Program-made: the position numbers and the translations under genes
Source of the DNA: Strongylocentrotus droebachiensis
Lineage: Eukaryota; Echinodermata; Echinoidea; Camarodonta; Strongylocentrotidae
Length of the DNA: 64,000 nucleotides
Assembly: GCA_035222895.1 (NCBI GenBank)
Contig: JAVYIG010000093.1
Location: forward strand, 1-64,000
Direction of reading: 5' to 3'
Part shown: in pieces, positions 21,695 to 33,487 of the stretch
Numbering within the stretch: the stretch's first letter is position 1
Layout: each line of letters begins with the position of its first letter
Notes under the pieces: generated by a model
What the model was told of the DNA's origin: nothing
What the model saw: only the letters and a program-made list of their open reading frames with translations
Database searches by the model: none

Positions 21695-22250
21695 CAGTGC
21701 GTCCCAGAAAAAACGAAACCGAGAAGTATCGATGTTCTATCATAACTTAATCACAACTATAATTAATGAATGATACATATTTGGAAAGCTTAGAGTCTCC
21801 TCTTTCAGTTGATGCTACTCAGATGATGCATATTTCACGCATGAGTGATTAAAAGCAATTTGAAGGAAGGAAACCAAAAAGACATTTGGCGGGCGGTATT
21901 TAAATTTCGAAGAAAAATTCACATTTCTAGAAAGTTGAGTTTCTGCCCTTTCATATGACACCTCAATCAGGAAAAATGAGTGAGGAATGACAAAGTTCTG
22001 TTTGTTTGAAGTAGTGCTTGCATTTCCATAATTTTACTAAACGAATTCGTTTTCACTGGCTGCCTGACGTATCAAAAAACGAAATTAACAAAAGACTTAA
22101 CTCCGTTTCGTTGACAATCAGCCGTAGACGAGAGTCTTCATGCATGGCTGATTGTCAACGAAACGGAGTTAAGTCTTTTGTCAAATCTGCTTTTTGCTAC
22201 GACAGGCACCCAGTAAAAACGAATTCGTTTGTTAAAATTATGAAAATGTC
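21695..22250. mobile_element. Mariner-like insertion remnant
   Basis: After TA, the terminus CAGTGCGTCCCAGAAAAAAC starts abruptly within the LINE frame. LINE coding resumes near 22256. The opposite terminus is missing. The superfamily is inferred from the TA and the CAGTG start. Confidence 0.55.
22027..22242. repeat. Long hairpin, arms about 95 bp
   Basis: The left arm has ACGAATTCGTTTTCACTGG and GACTTAACTCCGTTTCGTTG; the right arm is its complement with few mismatches. The loop is about 22130-22147. The arms overlap the mariner-like remnant. Confidence 0.85.
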
Positions 22251-22800
22251 TCTCTCGTTCTGTGATTAAAAGGTCTGTAAGTGTACATGTATTCAGAAGA
22301 AAATTGAAAAGTTATTATTTGAATACATATTGTCATTCCTGATTCCTAACTATTCTTGTCTACAAACTGTATAATTTTGTTTATTACAATGAGTAACTAT
22401 AAACGGTATGACCATACCAACTATGTTTATAATATACTCATATCGAGAACAAACTATATTGTAATATTGTTTCAATAAGCTGCAGATATATTCCCTTCCC
22501 TTTTCCTTGTCTTTTGTAGTTAATTGTGAGTATCGGTTCATGTATCCCTGTAATTTCCCTTTCCCTGTTTTAGCGTGTATTTGTATTTTATAAAATTTAC
22601 TTTACTTAGTTATGTCATGTTTAGTTTAAGGAGCCTATATCCACAACATTATCTCATAAGTTAAACTTAATGGACAATATTCTGAATAGTGTGTACCGGT
22701 ATTGTATGTACATGTATAAAATAATCATTTTCAATATGTTGTTACACTCTTTGTAAAATGAGATATTGTGGAAACCAATAAACTATCTATCTATCTATCT

Positions 22801-24145
22801 AACTTTTGAGGGTTTTTGCCTCACTGTAATCAGATATTTTGGTCGGCTTATAATATATAGAGGTAACAATGGGATCTCGGATATTCAATGTTGCCTTTGC
22901 CCAACCCCACAGGCCTATACGGGGGCATTAAACAGTAGTGTATTTCATTTTCATTTCATTTCGTTTATTTCCATTTCCAACAAAATAAATAAAGTACATG
23001 GGATTGCATTGTACATAGTAAAACAATGAAACTTAACAATATATTTGTAATTGGTCCACAGTGTACAATAGGCATATAAAACAGGTTGGTCATGGAGGGG
23101 ACTGCTGAAAAGCTGAGCTTGTAGATTGCAGCCCCCTATAACTTATAGTTGCAAAAATAGTATATCAACAATAAAGGAACGCACAAATACATAAACCAAT
23201 GAAACATAACATAGAAGGAGTGAAAGGGACAGGGAAAGAAGGGAGACAACGAGAGAGGGCAGGGCTCTTACCTATAACACACACAACACGGGCCGACTGG
23301 AATACGGATGGTCAGTACAAAATGAATCAAAATATCCAATGTATTTTATTGAGTTCAATAAATTTAAAGAGATTGGATGTGACGAACAATACACGGGACA
23401 CCACTTCCCCTTTATTATTGGACCCCCCCCCCCCCCATCGCACCCCTCTATTAAACTAGCCTTTCACGCTATCGCTTTTTTTTTCACATATTATGCGCTA
23501 TATTAGTGATTGTGATAGATTTTGAGCAAAAGAATCGAAATTTAAGTTGACACAAATGCAAGCAAATAAAAGATAAATATCATAGTGAGCGTTCAGAAAT
23601 AAACAATATATGAAATTAAACAAATAGGAGTAATCGAGAGGGAGAAAAAGAAAGACGAAGGATATAAATTAAGACAAAAGTAAAATAATAGGATCGTGGG
23701 AGGGAATTTTTAGTAAAAACATCAAGTTACATGAAAAAATGAGAAACACACAATAACCAAAGGTCCATCTTTTTGACAACAAAGTATTAACAGGAAAACA
23801 AGAACAATATTTGAATAGCTTGTTTATAGTTTAAGTTGACATGAATGCAAGGGAAGGAAGATGGGTATAATATTTAATAGTTCCGAAATAATCAATACGG
23901 CACCACCCCCAACAATACACGGGACGCCACTTCCCTTTTGTTCTTCGACCCCCCTCCCACTCCCTCTCTTTTAAACTAATAAACTAGTCTTTCACGCTAT
24001 GGCTAAGTTGCATTCATAAATTATGCGCCATATTATGTTAGTGATTGAGATAGATTTTGAGCAAATAATCGAAATTTGATAATGACAAAAAAGTATTTAA
24101 CAGTTTAACAAGAACTACATTATATTGCTTGTTTATAGTTTAACC
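22801..24145. repeat. Repeat family R units
   Basis: Repeats the GAGGGTTTTTGCCTCAC ... ATTATGCGC order. One unit is interrupted at about 22944-23370. A second partial unit covers 23890-24145. Confidence 0.75.
22944..23370 (-). mobile_element. LINE-like 3' end inserted in repeat R
   Basis: The copy breaks at GTGTATT and resumes at GATTGGATGT. Between them a sequence starts with TTTCATTTTCATTTCATTTC, the complement of a GAAAT-type LINE tail. No coding part was recognised. Confidence 0.5.
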
Positions 24146-26290
24146 CTTTGAGAGCGAGCCCGCGCACAGCGATTGTTTCCCCTGTGACGGAGCGATTTCG
24201 GTTACATTGCCAGTAATGGAAAATTTGGCGGTGCTTTCTACTTTCGCCTACCATTGCGCCTCATTCAGTCATTTTCATGATTTTTTGTCAATGTAAAAAT
24301 GAAAGATCAGACTTTTTTCTTTCTAAAAATATAAGTTTTGTTCTTCAATACGAAAAATTAGGTCTGTTATTTTTGAGGGAAATTGCCGTCTTATTTTGCT
24401 GAAGCTTCACGTCTTTTCTTTTCAATACACTCACAATACAAAATGCGCAAGCACCTCCGCACGCGCAGATCGGTCGATACCTCCATTCATTCCCCGATTG
24501 TCAATGACAATGATTGTCTTCTGCTAAAGCTCGGCCAATTATCCTTCATCCTCTTCTTTCAAAACAGTAATCTTCCAGAGTAGATACTTCTTTACATTCA
24601 TTTGTTCCTCTAAGGGTAGGGTCCTGAGATAAGCTGAGATAAGTGTTTCATAAAAGAGGAGGTCCATACATGAATTATTCGCTAAATTGGTCAAGTTGAT
24701 GAATGATAAGGCACTGGTAATTGTAGGGGAGAAGAATTACCAACTTCTTTTATCAATGCATACTTTTATACTTACACAGTTTAGAGTAAGGTCGGTTATT
24801 TGTAGCCAAGTGAAACACGGCGAATCGCATATTTAATTTAAAAGGAATAGGTCTTTATGAATAGGACTACTATAGGCCTAATAATATTATTATATGAATA
24901 ACTACAATACATCTATCGAAATGTGGGAAAAAACGCCCTCTCATATTGACCAGCGAAAATCATCCAATCACCGATGGAAAATCGCCATGTAATCATCTTC
25001 ACCAACAATACCAATAATCCAAAGCCTTGAATCAAGGCAAGCATGTAGAACGGATGCGCGCGTACGCGTCCGTCTCCAGCTGTACGGTTATTTCGATCCG
25101 AACACTAACTTAGGGTAAAGTCGAAATGATATCACCTTTTTCTCGATTTTTTTCCACGTAACTGAATTATTTTTTTAATATATGAGATGAATGAATACAT
25201 CTTAATAATACTTCAAAGAACTTCAGCACATAATAGCTAATAATAAGCTGGAAAACTTTGTCAATAAAGTTTCAAGTTTCAAGTTTCAAGTTTTATTTAT
25301 CTTTCTTTCATAACACACTTTACAAATATGACATGAATATAACAAGTTTACAGAATATGGCGTTACAAAAGAAAGATGAGGTGACCTTGGTTGAAAGCAA
25401 GGCTTGTGGATTTAAGGTCCCTCATGAGTGGCTTATGAATACGTCCTAAAAGAACAAAACTCGTAAGATAAGAATAAAACATACATTTAAGTGCTGACAA
25501 AACTAACCTAACTAAACAACTGATAAAATATAAACATAAATAAGTATAATAAAATCTACTGACTACTAAATAATGACTATAAACAAGAGAAACAGGAAAA
25601 TACAACGAGCAACAGGACTGAAACACAGACAAAAACAAAAAAAGACAGAGAGATGAATAGATGTGAGAGATGGGAGTAGAATTATGCTGACCTATATAGT
25701 AATTAATTTTCTTAAATATTGATCACAACTATAAATCTAGACGATATCGACTCAAATAGAGTAACTTCAGTTTGCGCTTAAATACATAAATACTGACTGA
25801 CTGATTGCGTTATTCTTGGTTCAAGGGAATTCCAAAACCTAGGTCCAGTGGACCCCACAGTAGTAAGGGCAAATTGCGTTCTAACAAGAGGCAAGTGATA
25901 TGCTTGTGCCTGACGTGTGGAATAACTATGAACTTGGTTATTTTTCTTAAATATTCTAGCCAAGGCTACTGGCAGTAGACCTGCATTCAATTCATACATT
26001 AAAGCTCCTAGTTGTAAATGATAAATATCTTTAACTTTCAAAACACTGCTATTATAAAAAAGAACATCTGTATGCGCAAGATAGTGAGTATTACAAACAA
26101 TTCGTATTACTCTTTTCTGTACCAGTAGTAATTTATCCATTTGAGATTTGAACGAGTTGCCCCAAGCTAGCACACCATAGTGCAAATATGGCAAAATTAA
26201 AGTTCCGTACAACATACGTAAAATATTCAGTGGGAACACATAAATTAGGTATTCATCTCGGCTTCTGTAGAAGCCCGTCGTCTCCAAAGT
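24146..26290. mobile_element. Composite insertion in repeat R, possibly TTAA-flanked
   Basis: Repeat R stops at TAGTTTAA and resumes at TTAAGTTGAC. The inserted piece starts CCCTTTGAGAGCGAGCCC, a piggyBac-like start after TTAA, but ends with a LINE. 24146-25258 has no recognised gene. Confidence 0.45.
25262..26290 (-). mobile_element. 5'-truncated LINE, minus strand
   Basis: Minus-strand RT C-terminus: FPLNILRMLYGTLILPYLHY, AWGNSFKSQMDKLL, FKKNNQVHSYSTRQAQAYHL and GPRFWNSL, then frameshifted VFKRKLK. The 3' tail is the repeated CTTGAAA motif at about 25262-25290. It belongs to the same family as 20915-22800 but is better preserved. Confidence 0.88.
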
Positions 26291-29200
26291 GTTAAGTTGA
26301 CGTAAAAGCAAGGGAAGGAAGGTGGGTATCATATTTGATTAATAGTTCAGTAATAATCAATATGAAATGAAAAATATGAGTAATCGAGAGGGAAGAAAAA
26401 CTAGAGAGAGGAAGAGAGAGAGAGAGAGAGACAGAGGAAAGTGATGAATTAACACAGAAATAATTCAGTGGGAAACCACTTAAACGCAAATACTTTTCTG
26501 TAACACTTTATAAACACTTAAACACGCCAAAATTGATTTTTAATTCTATTTGATCAATTGTTACCCCAGAAACCAATACTAAAATTCCCCTTAGATTATA
26601 AACATACAACCGACTTAAGACTTATAGAACGTACAAACTCGAGGGCTTATCAAAATATGTAATTATAATTGACACATTAAACCCTTAAAACGTAAATACA
26701 TGTAGTGGAACGGGGTGTATTACACATCCCTAAACACAGTTTTCTCATCTATAAATACTTAAACACGATACATAACAATAGCACGTGTTTATTATCACTC
26801 ACAAGTGTTTATTTCGTGTTTAAGTTAAACACAAACTTAAACAAATGTTTAAAAATTTGAGGTGTATATAAACATTCAAATGCTTAACTTTGAACTGATG
26901 ATGACCTACACAGATGTTATTCGTATTTATATAAGTGAACATAATATAATGTACGATACACCCCATCCAAGTAGTGTTTTGAGGGTTTATGCCTCACATA
27001 TGTGTAATTAGATGTTTTGGTAGGCTTATAGTACATATAACAATGGGATCGCGAACATTAAACAGTACTGTATTGATTGGATGTCACGAACAATACACGC
27101 GACGCCGCTTCCCTTTTGTTCTTCGATCGCGACCCCTCCCACTCCCTCTCTTTTAAACTAATAAACTAGTCTTTCACGCTATGGCTAAGTTGCATTCATA
27201 AATTATGCGCCATATTATGTTAGTGATTGTGATAGATTTTGAGCGAAAGAATCGAAATTAGATAATGACAACAAAAGTATTTAACAAGGAAACAAGAACA
27301 TTAACATGAATAGCTTGTTTGTAGATTAAGTTGACATAAATGCAAGGGAAGGAAGATGGGTATAATATTTACTAGTTCCGAAATAATCAATACGGCAACA
27401 CCCCCCCCACCCCCACCCCTCTCTATTAAAATAATGAAACTCGCCTTTCACGCTATATGGCTACGTTGCGTGCATATATTATGCGTCATATTATGTTCGT
27501 AATTTTGATAGATTTTGAGCAAAAGAATCGAAATTTTATAATGATCGATCGACAAATGAGAATTTAACAGTTTAACGAGAACTACATTATATTGCTTGTT
27601 TATAGTTTAAGTTGACGTTAATGCAAGGGAAGGAAGGTGGGTATCATATTTGATTAATAGTTCAGTAATAATCAATATGAAATGAAACAATATGAGTGAT
27701 CAAGAGGGAAGTAAAGCTAATGAGAGGAAAAGAGAGAGAGAGAGAGAGAGAGAGAGGAAAGATATGAATTAACCAAAGAAATAATACACTGGGAAACCAC
27801 TTAAACACAAATACCTTTCTGTAACACTTTATAAACACTTAAACACGCAATAATAGTTCAGTAATAATCAATGTGAAATGAAACAATAGGAGTAATCGAG
27901 AGGGAAGAAAAGCTAGAGAGAGGAAAAGAGAGAGAGAGAGGAAAGAGACGAATTAACACACAAATAATTTACTGGGAAACCACTCAAACACAAATACTTT
28001 TCTGTAACACTTTATAAACACTTAAACACGCCAAAATTGATTTTTAATTCTATTTGATCATTTGTTACCCCAGAAACCAAATACAAAAATTCCTCTAAGA
28101 TTATAAACATACAACCGACTTAAGACTTATAGAACGTACAAACTCGAGGGCTTATCAAAATATGTTATTATAATTGACACATTAACCCTTAAAACGTAAA
28201 AACATGAAGTGGAACGGGGTGTATAACACATCCCTAAACATATTTTTCTCATCTATAAATACTTAAACACGATACATATCAATTAGCACGTGTTTATTAT
28301 CACTCACAAGTGTTTATTTCGTGTTGAATTTAAACACAAATGTTTAAAAATTTGAGGTGTATATAAACACTCAAATGCTTAACTTTGAGCTGATGATGAC
28401 CTATACAGATGTTATTCGTAGTTATATAAGTGAACATAATATAATGTACGATACACCTCATCCAAGTAGTGTTTTGAGGGTTTATGCCTCACATATGTGT
28501 AATTAGATGTTTTGGTAGGCTTATAGTACATATAACAATGGGATCGCGAACATTAAACAGTACTGTATTGATTGGATGTCACGAACAATACACGGGACGC
28601 CACTTCCCTTTTGTTCTTCGACCCCCCTCCCACTCCCTCTCTTTTAAACTAATAAACTAGTCTTTCACGCTATGGCTAAGTTGCATTCATAAATTATGCG
28701 CCATATTATGTTAGTGATTGAGATAGATTTTGAGTAAAAGAATCGAAATTAGATAATGACAACAAAGTATTTAACAGAGAAACAAGAACAATAACAGAAG
28801 ATGGGTATAATATTTACTAGTTCCGAAATAATCAATACGGCACCACCCCCCCCCCCCCCACCCCCTCCCCTCTCTATTAAAATAATGAAACTCGCCTTTC
28901 ACGCTATGGCTACGTTGCGTGCATATATTATGCGTCAAACTATGTTCGTGATTTTAAATGATTTTGAGCAAAGGAATCGAAATTTGATAATGACAAAAAA
29001 CGTATTTAACAGTTTAACAAGAACTACATTATTTGCTTGTTTATAGTTTAAGTTGACGTTAATGCAAGGGAAGGAAGGTGGGTATCATATTTGATTAATA
29101 GTTCAGTAATAATCAATATGAAATGAAACAATATGAGTGATCAAGAGGGAAGTAAAGCTAATGAGAGGAAAAGAGAGAGAGAGAGAGAGAGAGAGAGGAA

Positions 29201-30117
29201 AGATATGAATTAACCAAGAAAGCTGGGAAACCACTTAAACACAAATACCTTTCTGTAACACTTTATAAACACTTAAACACGCAAACGTTGATTTTGAATT
29301 CCATTGATTTCTATTTGATCATTTGTTACCCCAGAAACCAATACAAAAGTTCCCCAAAGATTATAAACATACAACCGACTTAAGACTTATAGAACGTACA
29401 AACTCGAGAGCTTATCAAAATACGTAATTATAATTGACACAATAAACCCTTAAAATATGTTCTGAGGGTTTGTGCCTATCTATATGTAATTAGATATTTT
29501 GGTCGGCTTATAGTATAGAGGTAACAATGGGATCGCGGACATTAAATGTTGCCTTTGCCCAACCCCGCCGGCCTATATATGGTGAACAGTAGTATATTGA
29601 TTAGATGTCACGAACAATTCACGGACAACGCTTCCCATTTGTTCATCGACCCCCCCCCCCCCTCCATTCCCTCTCTTTTAACTAATCAACTAGGCTTTCA
29701 CGCTCTGGCTACGTTGCGTTCATATATTATGCGCCATAATGTTAGTGATTGTGATAGATTTTGAGTGAAAGAATCGAAATTAGATACTGACAAAAATGTG
29801 TTTAACAGGGAAACAAGAATAACAACATTAATTGCGTGTTTATAGTTTAAGTTGACATACATGCAAGGGAAGGAAGATGGGTATCATATTTACTAGCTCA
29901 GAAATAATCAATACGAAATGAAACAATAGGAGTGATCGAGAGGGAAGAAAGGCTAAGAAAGGAAAAGAGAGAGGACGGAGATGAATGTTAATACACTGGG
30001 AAACCACTAAACACAAATACTTTTCTGTAACACTGTATAAACACTTAAACATGCAAAATTTCATTTGATCATTTGATACCCCGAAATCCAATACAAAATA
30101 ATTAGCCCAAGATTATA
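26291..30117. repeat. Repeat family R, tandem units of about 1.3-1.5 kb
   Basis: Markers such as ACTCGAGGGCTTATCAAAAT recur at about 26636, 28141 and 29402 (last one ACTCGAGAGC). GTGTTTTGAGGGTTTATGCC recurs at about 26973 and 28468. Each unit holds a GA run and many TTTAAACAC/AAACACTTAAACAC words. No protein-coding content. Confidence 0.8.
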
Positions 30118-30118
30118 A

Positions 30119-33024
30119 AACATGCAACCAAGCGTAGATTTATAGAACGTGCAAATTCGAGAGCCGATCAAAACATACTTTAGCGGAAATATAATAACCA
30201 TGATAAAATGAAACTATTAAAAGAAGAAACCAGAGCTGGGGAGGTGGGGTGGTTGGTGACAGGAGAGAAAAATAACAAACGAAAAGATGATAGGATAACT
30301 GATTGCTCCTCTCTCTCGCTTACTCTCTCAACCCCTTCTTCATTAAATCTCTCGTACTTTTTTCCGTTCCGCTATTTGTTTTTATTCCAAAATTATTCCT
30401 TTTGATTTTGAGAAAAATCTTTATACCATTTATATCCTTGATACAAAGAAGGAACAAACGGAACGAACGGCTGATTTCGAAATGAGAAGAATATTACTGT
30501 ACAAACTTCGTCAATCTTACTACCCCGGCCCTCTCTCTCTTTATTTCTCTCTCTCACTCTCTCTCTCTCTCTCTCCCTCTTTTTTTCCCTCTCTCTCTGT
30601 CTCTACACTGTAAAAAAGAATTTGTTCATTGGTAATTTTTACGTATTTTTTCCATGTAGAATTTACTTGAAAACATCAGTTTTGCCACTTACGCACTAAA
30701 TTTAAGTCTTGCTAACTCAAACTTTCAATTTAGTAGAACATACGTGGAATATTTAAGTAAAATCAAATACATAAGAACTTTAAGTAATTTCAGCTTGTAT
30801 TAATTTAGTAATTTTAACTCGAAAATCAGAAATTATACGTATTACTCAAACAATTTATGTTGATTATTCTTATCTTTTTAAAGTAAGGACCGATGCAGTG
30901 CGTAATAGAAATATTTACATAATTTATGAATATTCATTAAGACCAAATTAAACTCTTTTTTAAATAAAACAATTCTTTTTTGTGGTTGAATGAAAATTTA
31001 AGGACTTTAAAACATTTACTAATTCATTTAACATGGCTAAGCAAAGACAACACAATTTGTAATTGTTACCCAGTTTAAAACAAATCAAAACTTGATATTT
31101 CAGGAAATTGTTAACCAATTTTCCTTTTAAGATGCTACGATCAAGTATATATAAAATTTGGAGCCTTTCAATATGTGTCGAATTGAAGCGTATGTAATAG
31201 TTTGTGATGGTGGTAGATATATATATATATATACGGTTAAATCTTAAATAGAGTAGTGTTAGTGATTAGTGATTAATCTTAAATAGAAGTAGTGAATGAT
31301 TAGTGGATGTTACTTGTTAGATTAGATGGGTACCAAATCGTGCAATATGTAATCCTATCATAGCTTTTTTTTAATTATCTAAAATGATTACAATACTTAA
31401 ATTATTTACGTTAATGTAACTCGATTTAACTGAGTAAAAATTTATTCAGCAAAATAAGTAAATTCTACTTAAGATGCCGTAGGTAATATTTACTTAATCA
31501 AAATAAGGCAATCATTTTCCTCAATTTTATTGAGTTATTTCGACTATTATTTTTTTTACAGTGTATCTTTCTAAGTCTGTCTCTGTCTCTCTCTCTCTCT
31601 CTATCTCTCTGTCTATCCGTCAATGACGTTTTCCATCTTCATTTTTCATATTGTTTTATATTCTGCCATTTGCTTGCAAGCCAGCATCATTCCTTCTTTG
31701 AGATAAATGTTTATAACATATCCCTGATGATCAACACATATGCCTTATATTTATCATAGAGAACGAAAATAGAGAATGCGCGGCTGATAGTGTCGAAATG
31801 AGAATAATATTACTGCACACAAAATATAGAAAGTAACAGTTTTGATTTTGATTGTAGAGCTCCGTTTCATCAAAATAAATTGTACGTTCATTAGTTTAGT
31901 GAATTAATGGCAGGGAATGGCAACTTTAGGCTTGTAAATTAAGACGTCATTAACCTGCCTATTATGGGAACATGGCAATGATGGCATACCATAGGGTTAC
32001 TAGATTCCCGTCTGTGAGTGCGCTCCACGGTTCTCGGAAGGAACGGGTAAAAACATGCAACCAAGCGTAGATTTATCGAACGTGCAAATTCGAGAGCCGA
32101 TCAAAACATACTTTAGCGGAAATATAATAACCATGATAAAATGAAACTATTAAAGAAGAAACCAGAGCTGGGGAGGTGGGGTGGTTGGTGACAGGGAGAG
32201 AAAAATAACAAACGAAAAGATGATAGGATAACTGATTGCTCCTCTCTCTCGCTTACTCTCTTAACCCCTTCTCCATTTCATCTCTCGTACTTTTTCCGTT
32301 CCGCTATTTGTTTTTATTCCAAAATTATTCCTTTTGATTTTGAGAAAAATCTTTATACCATTTATATCCTTGATACCAAGAAGGAAAAAACGGAACGAAG
32401 GGCTGATTTCGAAATGAGAAGAATATTACTGTACAAACTTCGTCAATCTTTCTACCCCGGCCCTCTCTCTCTTTATTTCTCTCTCTCACTCTCTCTCTCT
32501 CTCTCTCTCCCTCTTTTTTCCCCTCTCTCTCTCTGTCTCTATCTATCTAAGTCTGTCTCTGTCTCTCTCTCTCTCTCTCTATCTCTCTGTCTTTCCGTCA
32601 ATGTCGTTTTCCATCTTCATTTTTCATATTGTTTTATATTCTGCCATTTGCTTGCAAGCCAGCATCATTCCTTCTTTGAGATAAATGTTTATAACATATC
32701 CCTGATGATCAACACATATACCTTATATTTATCATAGAGAACGAAAATAGAGAATGCGCGGCTGATAGTGTCGAAATGAGAATAATATTACTGTACACAA
32801 AATATAGAAAGTAAAAGTTTTGATTTTGATTGTAGAGCTCTGTTTCATCAAAATAAATTGTACCTTCATTAGTTTAGTGAATTAAAGGCAGGGGAATGGC
32901 AACTTTAGGCTTGTAAATTAAGACGTCATTTACCTGCCTATTATGGGAACATGGCATACCATAGGGTTACCAGATTCCCGTTCTGTGGAGTGCGCTCCAC
33001 GGTTCTCGGAAGGAACGGGTAAAA
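30119..33024. repeat. Tandem duplication, unit about 0.97 kb
   Basis: CATGCAACCAAGCGTAGATT starts copy A at 30121 and copy B at 32054. Copy A is 958 bp longer because of the MITE at 30606-31563. CT-rich runs sit at the same place in both copies. Confidence 0.88.
30606..31563. mobile_element. 958-bp MITE, TA target (Tc1/mariner-like)
   Basis: Ends CACTGTAAAAAA and its complement, flanked by TA (30604-30605 and 31564-31565). Copy B of the surrounding duplication has the uninterrupted site CTCTATCTATCTAAG with a single TA (about 32538-32552). No transposase ORF inside. Confidence 0.9.
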
Positions 33025-33480
33025 AAAACTTAAACAAATGTTTAAATATCTGAGTGGTGTATAAACACTGAAGGGTTTAAGTTTGAGCTGATTATGAGCT
33101 TATATTGCAACATGTGCAGACCTATATCTGGAACTTCACTGAACTTGATAGAAAGATCTAGGCACATTAGCCACCTTCCCGTTTATATCTACGTTTCATT
33201 AACATTGTGATTTGAACATGTTTATCGAGTTTCATTGAAGTAAAGCATCATATTATTTGTGTAAAATGCTCACCGTCAATCATTTGACAGAAGAGCAATG
33301 AATATACATGAAAGTTTAGTGAATTAATAGAGATATCAATGACATGTCCGTTTATACGTAACTCGGACATTCAACATTTTCTTTGCCCAACCCGCCGGCA
33401 TATGGGCGAATATCTAAAGAATAGTGTATTGAATGGAAGTAACGGACAATACACGGTCAAAGAGGAAAGGGGAGGGAGGC
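33025..33480. repeat. Repeat family R fragments
   Basis: Shares CCTATATCTGGAACT, GGCACATTAGCCAC, CAATCATTTGACAGAAGAGC and CCCAACCCGCCGGC with 19.6-20.1 kb. Confidence 0.65.
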
Positions 33481-33487
33481 GGGGGAG

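Larger units (their letters stand above)
20915..22800 (+). mobile_element. Decayed LINE carrying two insertions
   Basis: RT C-terminal blocks are seen in pieces: SRNAGVIYKLKPMFP before 21060, YLNYGILAWGSSLKLQLDK after 21350, LPQALSYLFKKRNQVHEYTT at about 21573-21632, and VFRRKLKSY near 22300. The 3' UTR ends with AATAAAC and CTAT repeats at 22777-22800. The blocks match the minus-strand LINE at 25262-26290. There is at least one frameshift, near 20930. Confidence 0.85.

Noticed and set aside
30300-32600. CT-rich open frames in the 0.97-kb duplication
   Set aside because: Low-complexity translations of CT repeats.
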